Assembly: GCA_950295325.1 (NCBI GenBank)
Contig: OX485805.1
Coordinates: 21,687,501-21,751,500, forward strand
Reading direction: 5' to 3'
Length of the DNA: 64,000 bases
Origin: Polytrichum commune
Lineage: Eukaryota; Streptophyta; Polytrichopsida; Polytrichales; Polytrichaceae
Below the pieces are notes generated by a model that was given only the letters and a program-made list of their open reading frames with translations, was not told the DNA's origin and made no database searches. This document shows positions 47,805 to 58,600 of the stretch, one piece after another. Both the position numbers and the translations under genes were made by a program. Every line of letters starts with the position of its first letter. Position 1 is the stretch's first letter.

Positions 47805-47878
47805 GATAACCATCAAGAGGAGAATGGATGACTCATCACTCTTGCGGCTCGTCATTCATTCTTCTCTTGATGATTATC
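47805..47878. repeat. Compact ~74-nt hairpin
   Basis: GATAACCATCAAGAGGAGAA and the following bases pair with the segment ending TTCTTCTCTTGATGATTATC. The stem is about 28 bp with a few mismatches and the loop is about 18 nt. The size is compatible with a small-RNA precursor or a tiny foldback element. Confidence 0.7.
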
Positions 47879-48591
47879 AGTCATAATTGATTAGTTCATG
47901 AAGATAATCTAAAGATTGTAAATGATATAGTGCCTCCCTAGATGACAAATTGTGATGAGCTCTAATAGCCCTTATGCTCTTGGAGGAGCAATCGGTTATG
48001 TATCATTTTGGTGTGGTCACATAGGACATCTAGGTACCTTTTCCAACGATTTATTATATACTAGAGTTATTTGTAAAGTCCCTCGAGGATTGTGGGTTTG
48101 ATCCTCCTTTCAGAAAGCTTTCTATTAAGAGCTCATTATTAGCTCATCATGTATTGGAGCCTATTTGGAAAGTTGGGTTCAAATTTTGGGACCTCTTCAT
48201 TCCAACTCTCAAACTTTGAGAGAATTTAAAGATCTAAACCAAGGTATGAGCATGGGACCCATTGTCCTGAATCCCGCATCAACTTATGCAAGGCTAGCTT
48301 GGGCCACCCATCTTACAAGGATAAGCTAGAAAGCCATTTTTTAATAGCTTGACACCACTTCTTTGTGAATGGTAATTTAAGCATTAAGTAAACTTGGCTG
48401 ACTTTGTGTTGGCTCTCATAAACTCAAGGTTTGGGACTAGACCCATGGTTTCATTTGATTTGCTTTTCAAATAACTCAACTAAGGTTGAGACATCTATAA
48501 TTGATAAAATATGAGTTTGCATATGTTGAGGAGGAGTAGTAGTGGGAAACTATTTTTTTGGGGAAGAGAAACAAATTCTAAGGAGAATGCA

Positions 48592-48676
48592 AACAAATAA
48601 ATAAACAAATAAACAAATAAACAAATAAATAAATAAACAAACAAACAAACAAACAAATAAATAATAAATAAATAAA
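48592..48676. repeat. (AAAC/AAAT)n microsatellite
   Basis: A run of AAAT and AAAC tetranucleotides. A long open frame on the other strand is only a translation of this repeat. Confidence 0.95.
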
Positions 48677-49174
48677 TTGCTACAAATTTTGAAGCGGTAA
48701 AGTTACGGTAACACATAGTCAATCATAGTTCATAACCCATAAATGCTCATTAAATGCTAATGCTTGGCTACAACAATTATCAAAATTCTTATGAGGGTAA
48801 TTAATCACAAGCTGGCACCTCATAAACCTCAACTTCATTCATCTAAAAAATATAGATCTCATCCATGTTGGCATTAGAGGAACCCTAGTGAGTGGTTAAA
48901 TGAATGTGGTTGACTATGGATGCCTCGACCTTACATTGGAGGAGGAATTGGCAATTGAAGTCCAAATATCTCTGAAACCTGAAGATACTTTTACACACAA
49001 GGAGATCATTATAACCTCACAAAAGCACACTCATTACTTAGCATTAATATGGTTCTCTCTTTTGAGCTGCTTCCTGAATCGTACTTGTGTCTTTTGAGTC
49101 TCTTTGTCTGGCGTGGATGGGGATGTAGCTTCGGTTGCTGGTGACAAATTTGTCCTGCAATCTGGAAGAGAGCT

Positions 49175-51967
49175 ATGGCGAATGCTATCCTGTCACCGTC
49201 TCTCTGCACATGTCAAAATCTTTGTTCTGCAACATTTGGAAGGTCCAGGAGAACATCGAAAATTGGTTGTGAATTGCAACTGAGGAAGAATTCAAGGTGT
49301 TCAAAGAATTTGAGAGTTCGGGCATCAGGAAGGCGAGAAGAGGAAAAGGATGATGTTGGTGAGCTAGAGAATGCATTGGGGGTGGAAATGAAGACGGTGC
49401 GAAGAAAGCCCACCGCCAGAGACTCTTTGCAAAGGAGGTAGTTTGTTCCTTCCTTCTCGCACTGCTAACACATTCTTCAAGCATTCTTGCACGATTTAAG
49501 CTAAGAAGAACACAAGTGCATCGACTGCATATGTTAGGTTGGGTTGTAAAGAACACTTGTGAATGTATGGAGTATGTATGGATAGGACAATTTGGCCGGT
49601 AATTGGATGGTGTGCGCAAAGGTTGAAATTTCAATGGTGGCTTCACAATTGAAAATCGTTCTTGTGAGGTTGGGGTGGGATGCCAAAAAGGCACTTTTCT
49701 TCACATGGAGTGTGCAATGGTGAAGGATAATAGTAGCCTGTACTTCTTCAAAGGTGACTCTACATTTTCAAGCATTCTTGCACAATTTAAGATGAACATA
49801 GGTGCACCCACTGGATAGATTAGGTTGGGGTGTAAAAACAGACTTACCTATGTATGGAGTATGGATAGGACAATTAGGCCGTTAAATGGATGGCCTGCAC
49901 ATGGCTGGAGGATTGAAATCATTCCAAGGTGGCTTTACATTCTTGAAGCATTCTTGTTTGGTCAAAGAGTGGTATCCCAAACACTTTTCCTCATATGGAG
50001 TATGGAATGGGGGGGAAGGGCAATTCGGCCGTCAATTGGCCGAAATGTTGATGAATAGTGAGTGGCGTAATTCTATGTTTTAAAATGTGAAATGTATGTG
50101 TCAACATGGTTATCTTAATGAGCTGGTTCACAATCCACCAACAGTGCAATGCCATTCAGAAACCGACTGCAAGAATTCCAACAATTTTAAAATTGCTTAA
50201 CCCATCTGAACTGGTAGAAAAGGCTTATGTAGAAGAACATTAAATAGCTATTCGGAAGCTAACTACCTCGCTTTCTGTTTTTTGTCAATGGATGCGTAAT
50301 TTTATAGGTCATGGGGCTTATCAAATGCTCTTGGTGAAGGATTTTATGTGTCCAGTTGAGAAATGATGTAGTAATTCTCGCGGTACTGTTGTCAATTGGG
50401 GTTTAGGGTTTTGCTCTGGTGCATTCTTACATGAGGCAGTGTTGGTTTCTATTTGGCAGGCCAAAATCAGTGCTGGATGTGATAGAAGAGCAAGTTCAGC
50501 AGAATCAGATAAACATGCTACCCGACAATGCGTTTTTTCGCACACTTACGCAAATCAGTGAGTGGCTCATCGACAAGACCGAAAATTCGGGTGGTAAGTG
50601 AATCACTAAAATTGTATGTTTGTCAAATTCGGTTTAGTGGTGACAAAAGTATTCTGGTGACTCGGTTGATCAGTAGAAATTCATACGAGTGGATGTAGGT
50701 CTCTTTGCTCAATTTTTTTCCTCCACATTAAAGCCAAGTATTAGGTCAATATGTTTGATCCACATTTGAGCCATGTTGCGACACACATTTTTGCAGTAGA
50801 TCTGTTACCTAATTCACATCATTAGGAAGAGCTTTCGCAAGACATTCAAAAGTGAGCAAAGAACTAAGGTTGGTAGGATGTGCCTTATGTGGTTACTATT
50901 CTCAATTGGACACCTCTATTAGAGTGACACCTAATATGGCAAGGCTTGCAGTTATGAATGGACACCAAAAAGGCATGTGTTCCACTGAGATTGGACTATG
51001 TGCTCAAAACATAGACACCATTCTAGGTGTAATTGTGAACACAATTGGGAGGGCCTAAGTGATCACTTAAAGAGACCGAGAACCTTCACTTTGACCTCTT
51101 ATGACTTTTGCATTTGAGCTTGGATTCCAAAACCTGAAATGACTATATTTGTGATTCATTGCAATAGCTAAATGGATGAAACAATCCCCAATGGATCAAT
51201 GCAAAAGCCAAAATATTCTATGGAGTTTGGAAGTGCCCACAACAGGGCCAACATACCTTAGTGCTTAGAACCTCAGCCCTTCATCTGGCCAAGACCTGTA
51301 TCTACCAGTAACCATTTGAATTTTCAGGTGGCATCAGGTATTACTAAAGTCTACTATTTGCAAACATCGTGGCATATACTTAGAGTTGATTTTATCCAAT
51401 TTTGAGATAGCGTTTCCTGTAGAAGTACAGAAGTGAATTCAGCCTCCATACTACCTGTGGGCTCATTGAACTTCGAATTGCTATGATTTCAAGTTTGCAG
51501 CATCACAAAAATGCAAGTGACTAGGGCTTAATGTTGAGTCAGTGTTGATAACCTACCCTTCAGGGTTTAATGTCTGCTCAGTGCTAACTCAACAATTAGC
51601 TAATGATTCATTCACCTCGTATTCTAACTGCTTAGGTGTTGCAACTATGAAATATAGAAACAAAGATTAAAATTGCAATTCTATGTTTGGTAGGCCTTGA
51701 TTCAATGTTGTGGTCTGGTGTAATTTGAACAACATGGACTCGGTGTTGGTGTTGATGATACGTGCATTTAGAATTCTGTGATGAGCTTGTGAAAGACCAC
51801 TGTGACAGTAACCTTTTTCTTATTGGTGTGTGGTTGATGCAGGTCAAGACAATGTGGTCATCTTTGCGTTTGCATTTTTTCCATTTTGGTTGGTAGCATT
51901 ACTGGTGACGTCTGGGGCCTTTCACTTGCCTTTTGAACTCCCATTTCTCCATTTATCCACTCAATAG
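49175..51967 (+). CDS. CRR3-like plastid NDH complex protein (3 exons)
   Basis: Exons 49175-49437, 50460-50593 and 51843-51967, GT-AG with phases 2 and 1, giving 173 aa. Residues 1 to ~50 (MANAILSPSLCTCQNL then Ser/Arg-rich) look like a chloroplast transit peptide. The middle is acidic and helical (DVGELENALGVEM; SVLDVIEEQVQQNQ). The C-terminus has LTQISEWLIDKTENSGGQDN, then one membrane segment VVIFAFAFFPFWLVALLVTS, then GAFHLPFELPFL. This matches my recollection of CRR3, a small thylakoid protein needed for NDH subcomplex B: EWI..KTE, a TM helix, SG..KLPF..P. Length and layout also fit. Gene assignment rests on this short C-terminal pattern. Intron 2 carries a family A repeat, and intron 1 a telomere-box-like GGTTTAGGGTTT. 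Confidence 0.55.
50930..51240 (+). repeat. Dispersed repeat family A, copy 2 (intron 2 of the CRR3-like gene)
   Basis: About 300 bp, the closest relative of the copy at 28850-29160. Shared landmarks in order: GACACCAAAAAGGCATGTGT, GAGATT, TGTGCTCAAA, ACCATTCTAGG, GGGAGGGCCTA, CACTTTGACCTC, GATGAAACAAT and GGAGTTTGGAAG. Confidence 0.75.
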
Positions 51968-52718
51968 CAGTAACATGAGCTCTTTCTATTTTGAGTTTGA
52001 CGTCACAGCTTTTGTCATCATGAGTATCTTATAATTGGTGCACATGCATATACTAGAGTACGTATTCTTTATTATTATCTAAACTCATCCATTGATATTG
52101 AGTTTGGTAAGCCACATTTTATCAAATTATACTTCAGAGCGTTTGAATTCTTCCATCATGCCGGACATCAAAGCTAATGTACTGGACTCCCTGGGACTGG
52201 AGAACTCCATTGTTGAACCCATTTCATATATTTTAGGATTGAAATCATTGGGGTGACAAATTGTTGAGCAATGTGCTCCTTCCTCATTTGCCTTATAAAC
52301 ACAATCAACACACTTGATAACACTCATACAAATTGCGTCTATTGCGTGTGTGAGCCAAATTGTATTTATTTGGCTTTATTATTTCTTAGCATTATACATT
52401 TTGCAAGGAAGATCCTACAGGAATTTAGGAGGCGAAAAGCAAGTTTGGCCTGGAAGATAGCTCTTGCATATCATCATAAACAGGTAAGACTGAATGTAAC
52501 ATCATCAGCTGTGCTAAAAGGCCAGAAAATCGCACAAATGGAAGATTTGCAGTATGTGTTTTATTTTTCTTTGGATCCTTTTTGCAAGGTCATCAGGTTG
52601 TAGTCCTTTCTGTAGTTGATTTGTAAGGCTTTCTACCTTTTTGTACTGAACATATCATTTGATGATTCTTCAATTCGCAAACTGAATACAATACAAAGAG
52701 ATGCTGGACATGATAATT
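51968..52718. other. Intergenic; possible isolated exon
   Basis: Contains the 3' flank of the CRR3-like gene. A plus-strand stretch (~52419-52482), KILQEFRRRKASLAWKIALA, is followed by a CAG/GTAAGA donor-like site. It looks protein-like, but I found no partner exons and no family. No gene is called. Confidence 0.35.
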
Positions 52719-53510
52719 TCATAAAATTTTGCAGCCACTCGCATAATTTGTCGCAGCATGGAGTTTAGTGTGTGGAGCGGCGCTCCCCCAGGCCCAGCAT
52801 TTGGCATGTGATGCATGCCATCGGGGAATAGACAATCTGAGTCTCGAGAATCTGCGAGCCACGGTGCGAACCTCAGCGTCCTCGTGCTCAGAGAGGTTGA
52901 AGAGCAGTTTGGAGAAGTTCTCCATGCAGAATCGAGGTGCATCACATTGTATACGTTCCACAACCAACATGTTCTGGCCGTGCAGGTGTTGTAAGATTTC
53001 CATAAGCTTGCACACGACATGTCGAGCTTCAAATATGCCTCGAAAATGTTGGAGCATGTCATATAGTACATGCAAGCCTTTATGTGTCATGAAGCATTCC
53101 AGCACTGACAGTTCGGTGGCGTTGAGCAGTGGATCGAGAAGCACACAAACAGTATCTCCCATATAAGAACGTCGCGGATCCAAGCCATGGAGTTCGAGCT
53201 CCAATTGCAACAACCGTATGTACCCCTCGATTGCACGGTATCCACTCTTCAAGCTTCTGTCTTCGTTCACCAATTCGTGTAGCTCCCCAACCACTTTATC
53301 ACCCTCGTTGAGATACATATCAAGAGCAGACGAGTCTGTGGATGTTACAATACTATCGCAGGGCTCGTTCTTCGCATTATCAACCATGGAATGCTTGTCG
53401 ATCTTAGCTGTGACCTTAATTTGCTCAGGCTTGGGGACGACTGAACCACGTGATCTGCAACTGAGATTAGTGGTATGAGGATGGGACGTCATGGCTTGCT
53501 CAACATCCAT
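52719..53510 (-). CDS. Intronless protein resembling the SDG8/ASHH2 C-terminal helical domain, no SET domain
   Basis: A single 263-codon ORF from ATG at 53510. Residues ~65-225 are helical: GYIRLLQLELELHG, then VCVLLDPLLNATELSVLECF, then THKGLHVLYDMLQHFRGIFE, then KLMEILQHLHGQNMLVVERI, then MENFSKLLFNLSEHEDAEVR, then TVARRFSRLRL. This order resembles the domain after the SET region in plant H3K36 methyltransferases of the SDG8/ASHH2 type (GYLKLLLL, LDALLKTK, NGLQMLHNMLKQYR, LLKVLEYLA, HDDIQVHNIAR). The SET, AWS, post-SET and CW modules are all absent. No introns are visible, so it may be a retrocopy of part of such a gene. Expression is unknown and the last ~35 residues look random. Confidence 0.5.
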   Translation of the reverse strand: MDVEQAMTSHPHTTNLSCRSRGSVVPKPEQIKVTAKIDKHSMVDNAKNEPCDSIVTSTDSSALDMYLNEGDKVVGELHELVNEDRSLKSGYRAIEGYIRLLQLELELHGLDPRRSYMGDTVCVLLDPLLNATELSVLECFMTHKGLHVLYDMLQHFRGIFEARHVVCKLMEILQHLHGQNMLVVERIQCDAPRFCMENFSKLLFNLSEHEDAEVRTVARRFSRLRLSIPRWHASHAKCWAWGSAAPHTKLHAATNYASGCKIL

Positions 53511-55625
53511 TGCAATATTTGTTGCGATGCAAGCTGCAAATTATAAGATAGAGAAGGCTGACTGGCAGTGTTGTGGGTAAGAATTAAAAATAAAATAAAA
53601 ATTGTTGCACCGAAGCACTTAAGTTGTAGACTATTGCACAATTGTTGAGAGCAAGATAGGCAACGGAAGCAAGTGATGAACTTCCGGTGATCCTAAAGGA
53701 AGGCTGGCAGTTGGCAAATGTAAAGCTAACAAATGGGCCGTGGAGGCATTGATATAGGGTATTCTGATGGAGGCCAAGCCAAGGAAAAAGTAAAAGTAAC
53801 AGTAAAAGTAATTTTAAAAGTGAAAGTAAAAGAAAAAGTAAAATCCGAAAGGTCAATGTCATGTCATGTTGAATGAAGTATGCCATGTCACATGTTCATC
53901 CTTGGATGATGCACTCTTATCTTTCATGCGATCATCTATGGATGACATGATTTCATCCAATGTTCATTGTGTGGGAGGCTCACACGATCTCATCCATGTG
54001 GATGAAAACCTCTTTAGCCTTGACGGAAGATTTCTGAAGAGGAGAGTCGCATAGTAAAGGATTTCGGAGAGTGGAGGATTGGAGAGCTCCAGCCCTTGTA
54101 TTGTTTCACTTTGAATGTAAGTTTTTTTATGAGTTTCTGTTGTTTGGTTCTATAGTGTCTAGATAACCTATTTGATATGTGAGGATTATGATTTAAAAAA
54201 TGACATCTATAGTAAGAAGTCATAGCATTGTGTAATTTCAAATAAGTGACATTAAATACCATTAATAATGTAGCACTTGAGTATATTCAACTCACATGTG
54301 GATTGCACAATGTCCAATTTTGAGTTGGAATACTAAAAGATGAGACGAACTATAAAATTCTAAGAAGCCAAGCATGAGTCATTGTGGTCTTTCTTCTAAG
54401 GTGAACAAGGTTAATTCGGTTAACTTCCTCAATTGGACACCTACTTTTGGCTCCTATTGATGGTATAATCGCTTTAATTTGGTGGGTGAGTAATACATGG
54501 TGATTTAGCCGCCGCCATGATGACATTTGGGGTAGCCACCTTCATAAAAAGTTAAACTACACCCACCATCCTCCAAATTTTTTTTGGACTCACAAAGCCC
54601 AAGATGGAGGTTGAGCAATTTAATAAACATGGTAGAAACATAAAATAACAACATTATCTGAATATTTTACAACAAGATATTTATGTAACTTGCCCTAGCT
54701 ACTTAAATCCCTCTGTAGCCTCACATTTTTTTCCACTCCAAATGTCCCTAAAAAACATCCCGACACTTGCCTGAAACAAATCATGCACTAAAACCAACAT
54801 TCACCCAATGTTGTCTCTCTATAATCTTGCACACAAGATAACACTAAGTAACAACCCTAGCACCTTACGTTTTGAATTTGCATAATTTTTGTTTTGTTTA
54901 GTAACAAGCACAACTCAAGTTAAAATAGGTTGGTAATCTAAAGGTGAAAGGTGCAACTCACTTTTTGGATCTTAGGTACTTTTTCCTCCACTTTATGATC
55001 TTTACAAATATCTTTTATTAACATCTACCCTAGTTCAAAACCTCTACATTGTTTTGGTCCTATATGTGCCTTTATTAAAGACTAATCAATATTCTCTCTA
55101 CAAAAAAACTTACCTCTAGTTTAGATACTTTCTCAATCAATGATAATATTATCTTTACTAAAAAGAGAGAGCATCAAACACAAATGCTCATGTTTGATGC
55201 TCTTTCAAGAGATCCCTTTTCAAATTACATTGATTAGGTCTCCCAATTTGTGCTTGTGACTATTCAAAGTTACGCAATGCTATAACTTGTTGATAAGAAT
55301 GCAATATTTTACCAAGCAAAGTCTTTTCCGTTCTATAATGTCGGAACAACCTATTGAACTTTTGTTAGTAAAAATTGGAGTCCTGAGTAAGACGTTCTTG
55401 CACTATGGAATTCAGAATAGTAACACACACTAATTGGGATCCCTAATCAGTGTAGTTAACTTAATGATCTTGATACACTAATCACATAAATCTTGCATAA
55501 AATAAATCTTACATAAATATTGCAGCCGTGTTGAAGGTTTTAGGGTCATGTACACACCAAATCGTACATCGAATTGGAAGTTTCTCACATGAAGGGACAT
55601 CGTATTTCTGCATCGACGCGATTCA
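53511..55625. other. Intergenic, no gene seen
   Basis: Contains an (AGTAAA)n-like tract at ~53785-53850 and a short hairpin at ~55165-55206 (GAGCATCAAACA paired with TGTTTGATGCTC, 10-nt loop). The right end is presumably the MurC promoter. No ORF has recognisable similarity. Confidence 0.5.
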
Positions 55626-58600
55626 GTGTGCATCCACAGAATGGGATTGCGAATCCCAGGCCCAAGGGTTTGTTGTTCTAACTACGAATTATTAGCTTGT
55701 AGAAAATCTTTCGACGGGCGTCGATGCCAGGCACCGAGTTCTCGCATGATCTCTGTCGACCTCTGTCGTAGTGAGAGGTTTGCATCTTTTTGGGCAGTTG
55801 GTGGTGTAACAATCTCTTCTAAGCATTTGTGGGACAAAGTTGGGAAGAGTGGGAATCGTAGGAAGGAATTGAAATGGCGAGAATTCAAGGCGGCGAATTC
55901 AGCCGAAGAAAGAAGCTCGAGCTCTCCGGGGGCTGTGCATTTTGTGGGAGTTGGAGGAGCCGGCCTTTCTGCCCTTGCTTTACTTGCGCTCAAACAGGTT
56001 TGACGCCAAACCAAATGATTTGGGCTATAACTCGATTCCATAGTGTAGAATTTGATTACCCTGTTTGAACGATTTTCAGCAGTGGGTGGGAATAAAATAA
56101 TAATACTTCAAGTTGAATTGAGAAAAAGTAGCACCATGTCCATTGGTATCTGTGATTCTTCATAGTCCATCATAAGAGAAAGAGAGGAATGCCAAGAGGC
56201 ATGCATTCCTGGCCAATTACCATATTGTTCAGATTACCAATTACCTGGCCATTTACCAATTTTCCTCTGTAATCCATTTTGTTAAGATGTTTTTAATGCA
56301 GAAGAGTAAGACGAAAGAGCTATGGGTTGAATTCAAGGCATAAGGTTAAGGTTTAGGGTTTAGGAGCTCACCTCCACGCACTGATCCCCTTAATTGAATT
56401 GAGAAGAAGCAGCTCAAAGGTTCTCGGCGATTCTTCATAGTCTATCATAACAGAAACAGAGGAATGTGGGGAGGCATGCATTCTTGGCAAATTACCATAC
56501 TTTCCAGATCCTCTGTAAACCATTTTTTTGAGTGTGAGTCAGTAATTTTTTTTTATACATAAGAGTAAGAGGAAAGAGCTTTGGGTTGTTTTCAAGAGAT
56601 GAGGTTAGGGTTTAGGGTTTAGGAGCTCACCTCCATACACTGATCCCCTGACCTGAATCGAGAAGAAGCAGCTCAAAATAGGCTCAGCGATTCTTCATAG
56701 TCTATCAGAACAAAAACAGAGGAATGTGAAGAGGCATGCATTCCTGGCCACTTACCATAATTTCCAGATCCATCATTTGCTGCGTGTGGGTTAGTCATGT
56801 TTTTTTATGTATAAGAGTGAGACGAATGGGGCAATGGGCTGGTTTCAATGCATAAGGTTAGGATATAAAGTTCAAGAGCTCATCTCCGTGGCCTTAACAG
56901 TGAGGAATTTCCAATCTGGCGTTTGGTTTCCAAGGCAATTTGGGGCACGGTTAGCAGAACACTGACCCCCAGAATTGAATTGAGAAGAAGCAGCTCAAAA
57001 GTTCTATGTAGTCTGTCATAAAGAACCAGAGGAATGTGAAGAGCCTTCGTTCCTGTCCAATTACCATACTTTCCAGATCTTCCATAATATATTGTTGCAT
57101 GTGAGTGTGTCATGTTTTTGCCACAGAAGAGTAGCAGAAGCCTCACCTCCATGGCCTTGAGTGTGAGGAATTTCCACTTCCAATTTGGCGTTTGCTCTCT
57201 GAGGCAATTCGTGGCCTGGTAATTAGCAGAACACTGATCCATATTGAATTCTGACAGGGATGGCAAGTGAGTGGGTCAGACCTGGCATGGAATGACCAGA
57301 TGGAAGGTCTGAAAGAGGCCGGTGCACGTGTATATATCGGCCACAATGCTGTCCAGATGGCGCCCCCAGGTTCGCTGGTGCCGGATGCTCTTGTAGTATC
57401 CAGTGCTGTAGGTCCAGGCAATGTGGAGGTTGATGCGGCACGTGCTCTTCAAGTGCCCATGTGTGCCTCCCATCACATATTCCTCAAAAATCTGTTGAGT
57501 GTTTTTGAAGATAACCCACTGCATTTAATTTAATCCACAATTTCTTAGGGCATCTCCACTCATGGAGCTGTTTACGGGCCACCATCATTGGCTTTTTTGC
57601 TCGTTTGAAGCAAAGCCGCATACTACGCCCCACCTCCAAAGTCCATATATATCCAAAATTCTTATTGCCCACCAATTATGTCATAGAGGCCCTCTCTCAA
57701 GAGGCCTCTTTGGACTTGCTATACTTGGTGAGGAGCTGAGAGAGAGTCTCTATGACATAATCCGTGCACCATGACATTTTTAGATACATATAGGGGCTTA
57801 TGGGTGGGACATATCATGCTATCTTGCCTTACAGGCATAAAAAGCCAATGGTAGAGGCCCTGTTGTGACTCCATGAGTGGAGACGTCCTTAGGTGGTTGC
57901 TATGGTGTTTTGGAAGCTCCGAATTTGTTTCATCAGTTGGCAAGTTGTCATCTTGCAGTTACAAGAGGGATGCTTGGCTGGGCAAGTTGACAGAAGACTA
58001 TGAGCTTATTGCAGTCGCAGGGACACATGGTAACCTTCAAGAATAGTTTTTTTTTTTAATAAATAAATTCATTTCATTCTTTCTGCTATTGACTTTAAGG
58101 TAGATTGGTGTTAATCCAACACCCCTGAATTGTGGACATCTATACTTGAGTGGTGTGTGGTTAGATGTGGATTTATTTAAGAACAGACACCTATATTTGA
58201 GTGGTGTGTGGCTAGGTGTGGATCTAATTAAGATCAGACACCAAAAAGACATCATGTGTTTAAAAGAGATTGGACTATGTGGTCAAAATATGTTAACCAT
58301 TCTAGGCTCAATTGTCAACAACATAATTGGGGAGACCTATATGACCATTTAATGAGCATGAATATCTTCACTTCGTTTATGAATAAGATATTCATTTGAG
58401 CTCCAAAAATTAGGAGGAAATTGGCTCTTGCTTGCTGTCATTGCATCCTCTGAAGGGTAGTCTATTTGAGAATGGAAATCTTGGTGATTTTACTATTATT
58501 CACTTGAAACAATGCCCCTTTGGTTATTGCAGGTAAGAGCACTGTGACAGCAATGTTGGGTGTGGCACTTTGCAGCTTAGGAGAAGATATCACTGCCATT

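Larger units (their letters stand above)
47121..49174. other. Intergenic between the retrotransposon and the CRR3-like gene
   Basis: It contains a possible minus-strand exon (47510-47661), a compact hairpin at 47805-47878 and an AAAY-type microsatellite at 48592-48676. It also shows weak similarity between 48280-48440 and 25180-25410 (GCTAGCTTGG, CTAGAAAGCCA), suggesting another dispersed repeat. I see no complete gene. Confidence 0.5.

Noticed and set aside
48495..48722. Minus-strand ORF rich in Leu, Phe and Tyr
   Set aside because: It is a translation of the AAAT/AAAC microsatellite.
52127..52327. Minus-strand ORF ending MEEFKRSEV as a gene end
   Set aside because: Protein-like tail but no recognised domain, no clear acceptor and no upstream exon.
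52271..52603. ORF containing KILQEFRRRKASLAW as a fourth exon of the CRR3-like gene
   Set aside because: The phase does not fit the exon 2 donor, and exon 3 at 51843-51967 already gives a complete C-terminus. Its origin remains unexplained.
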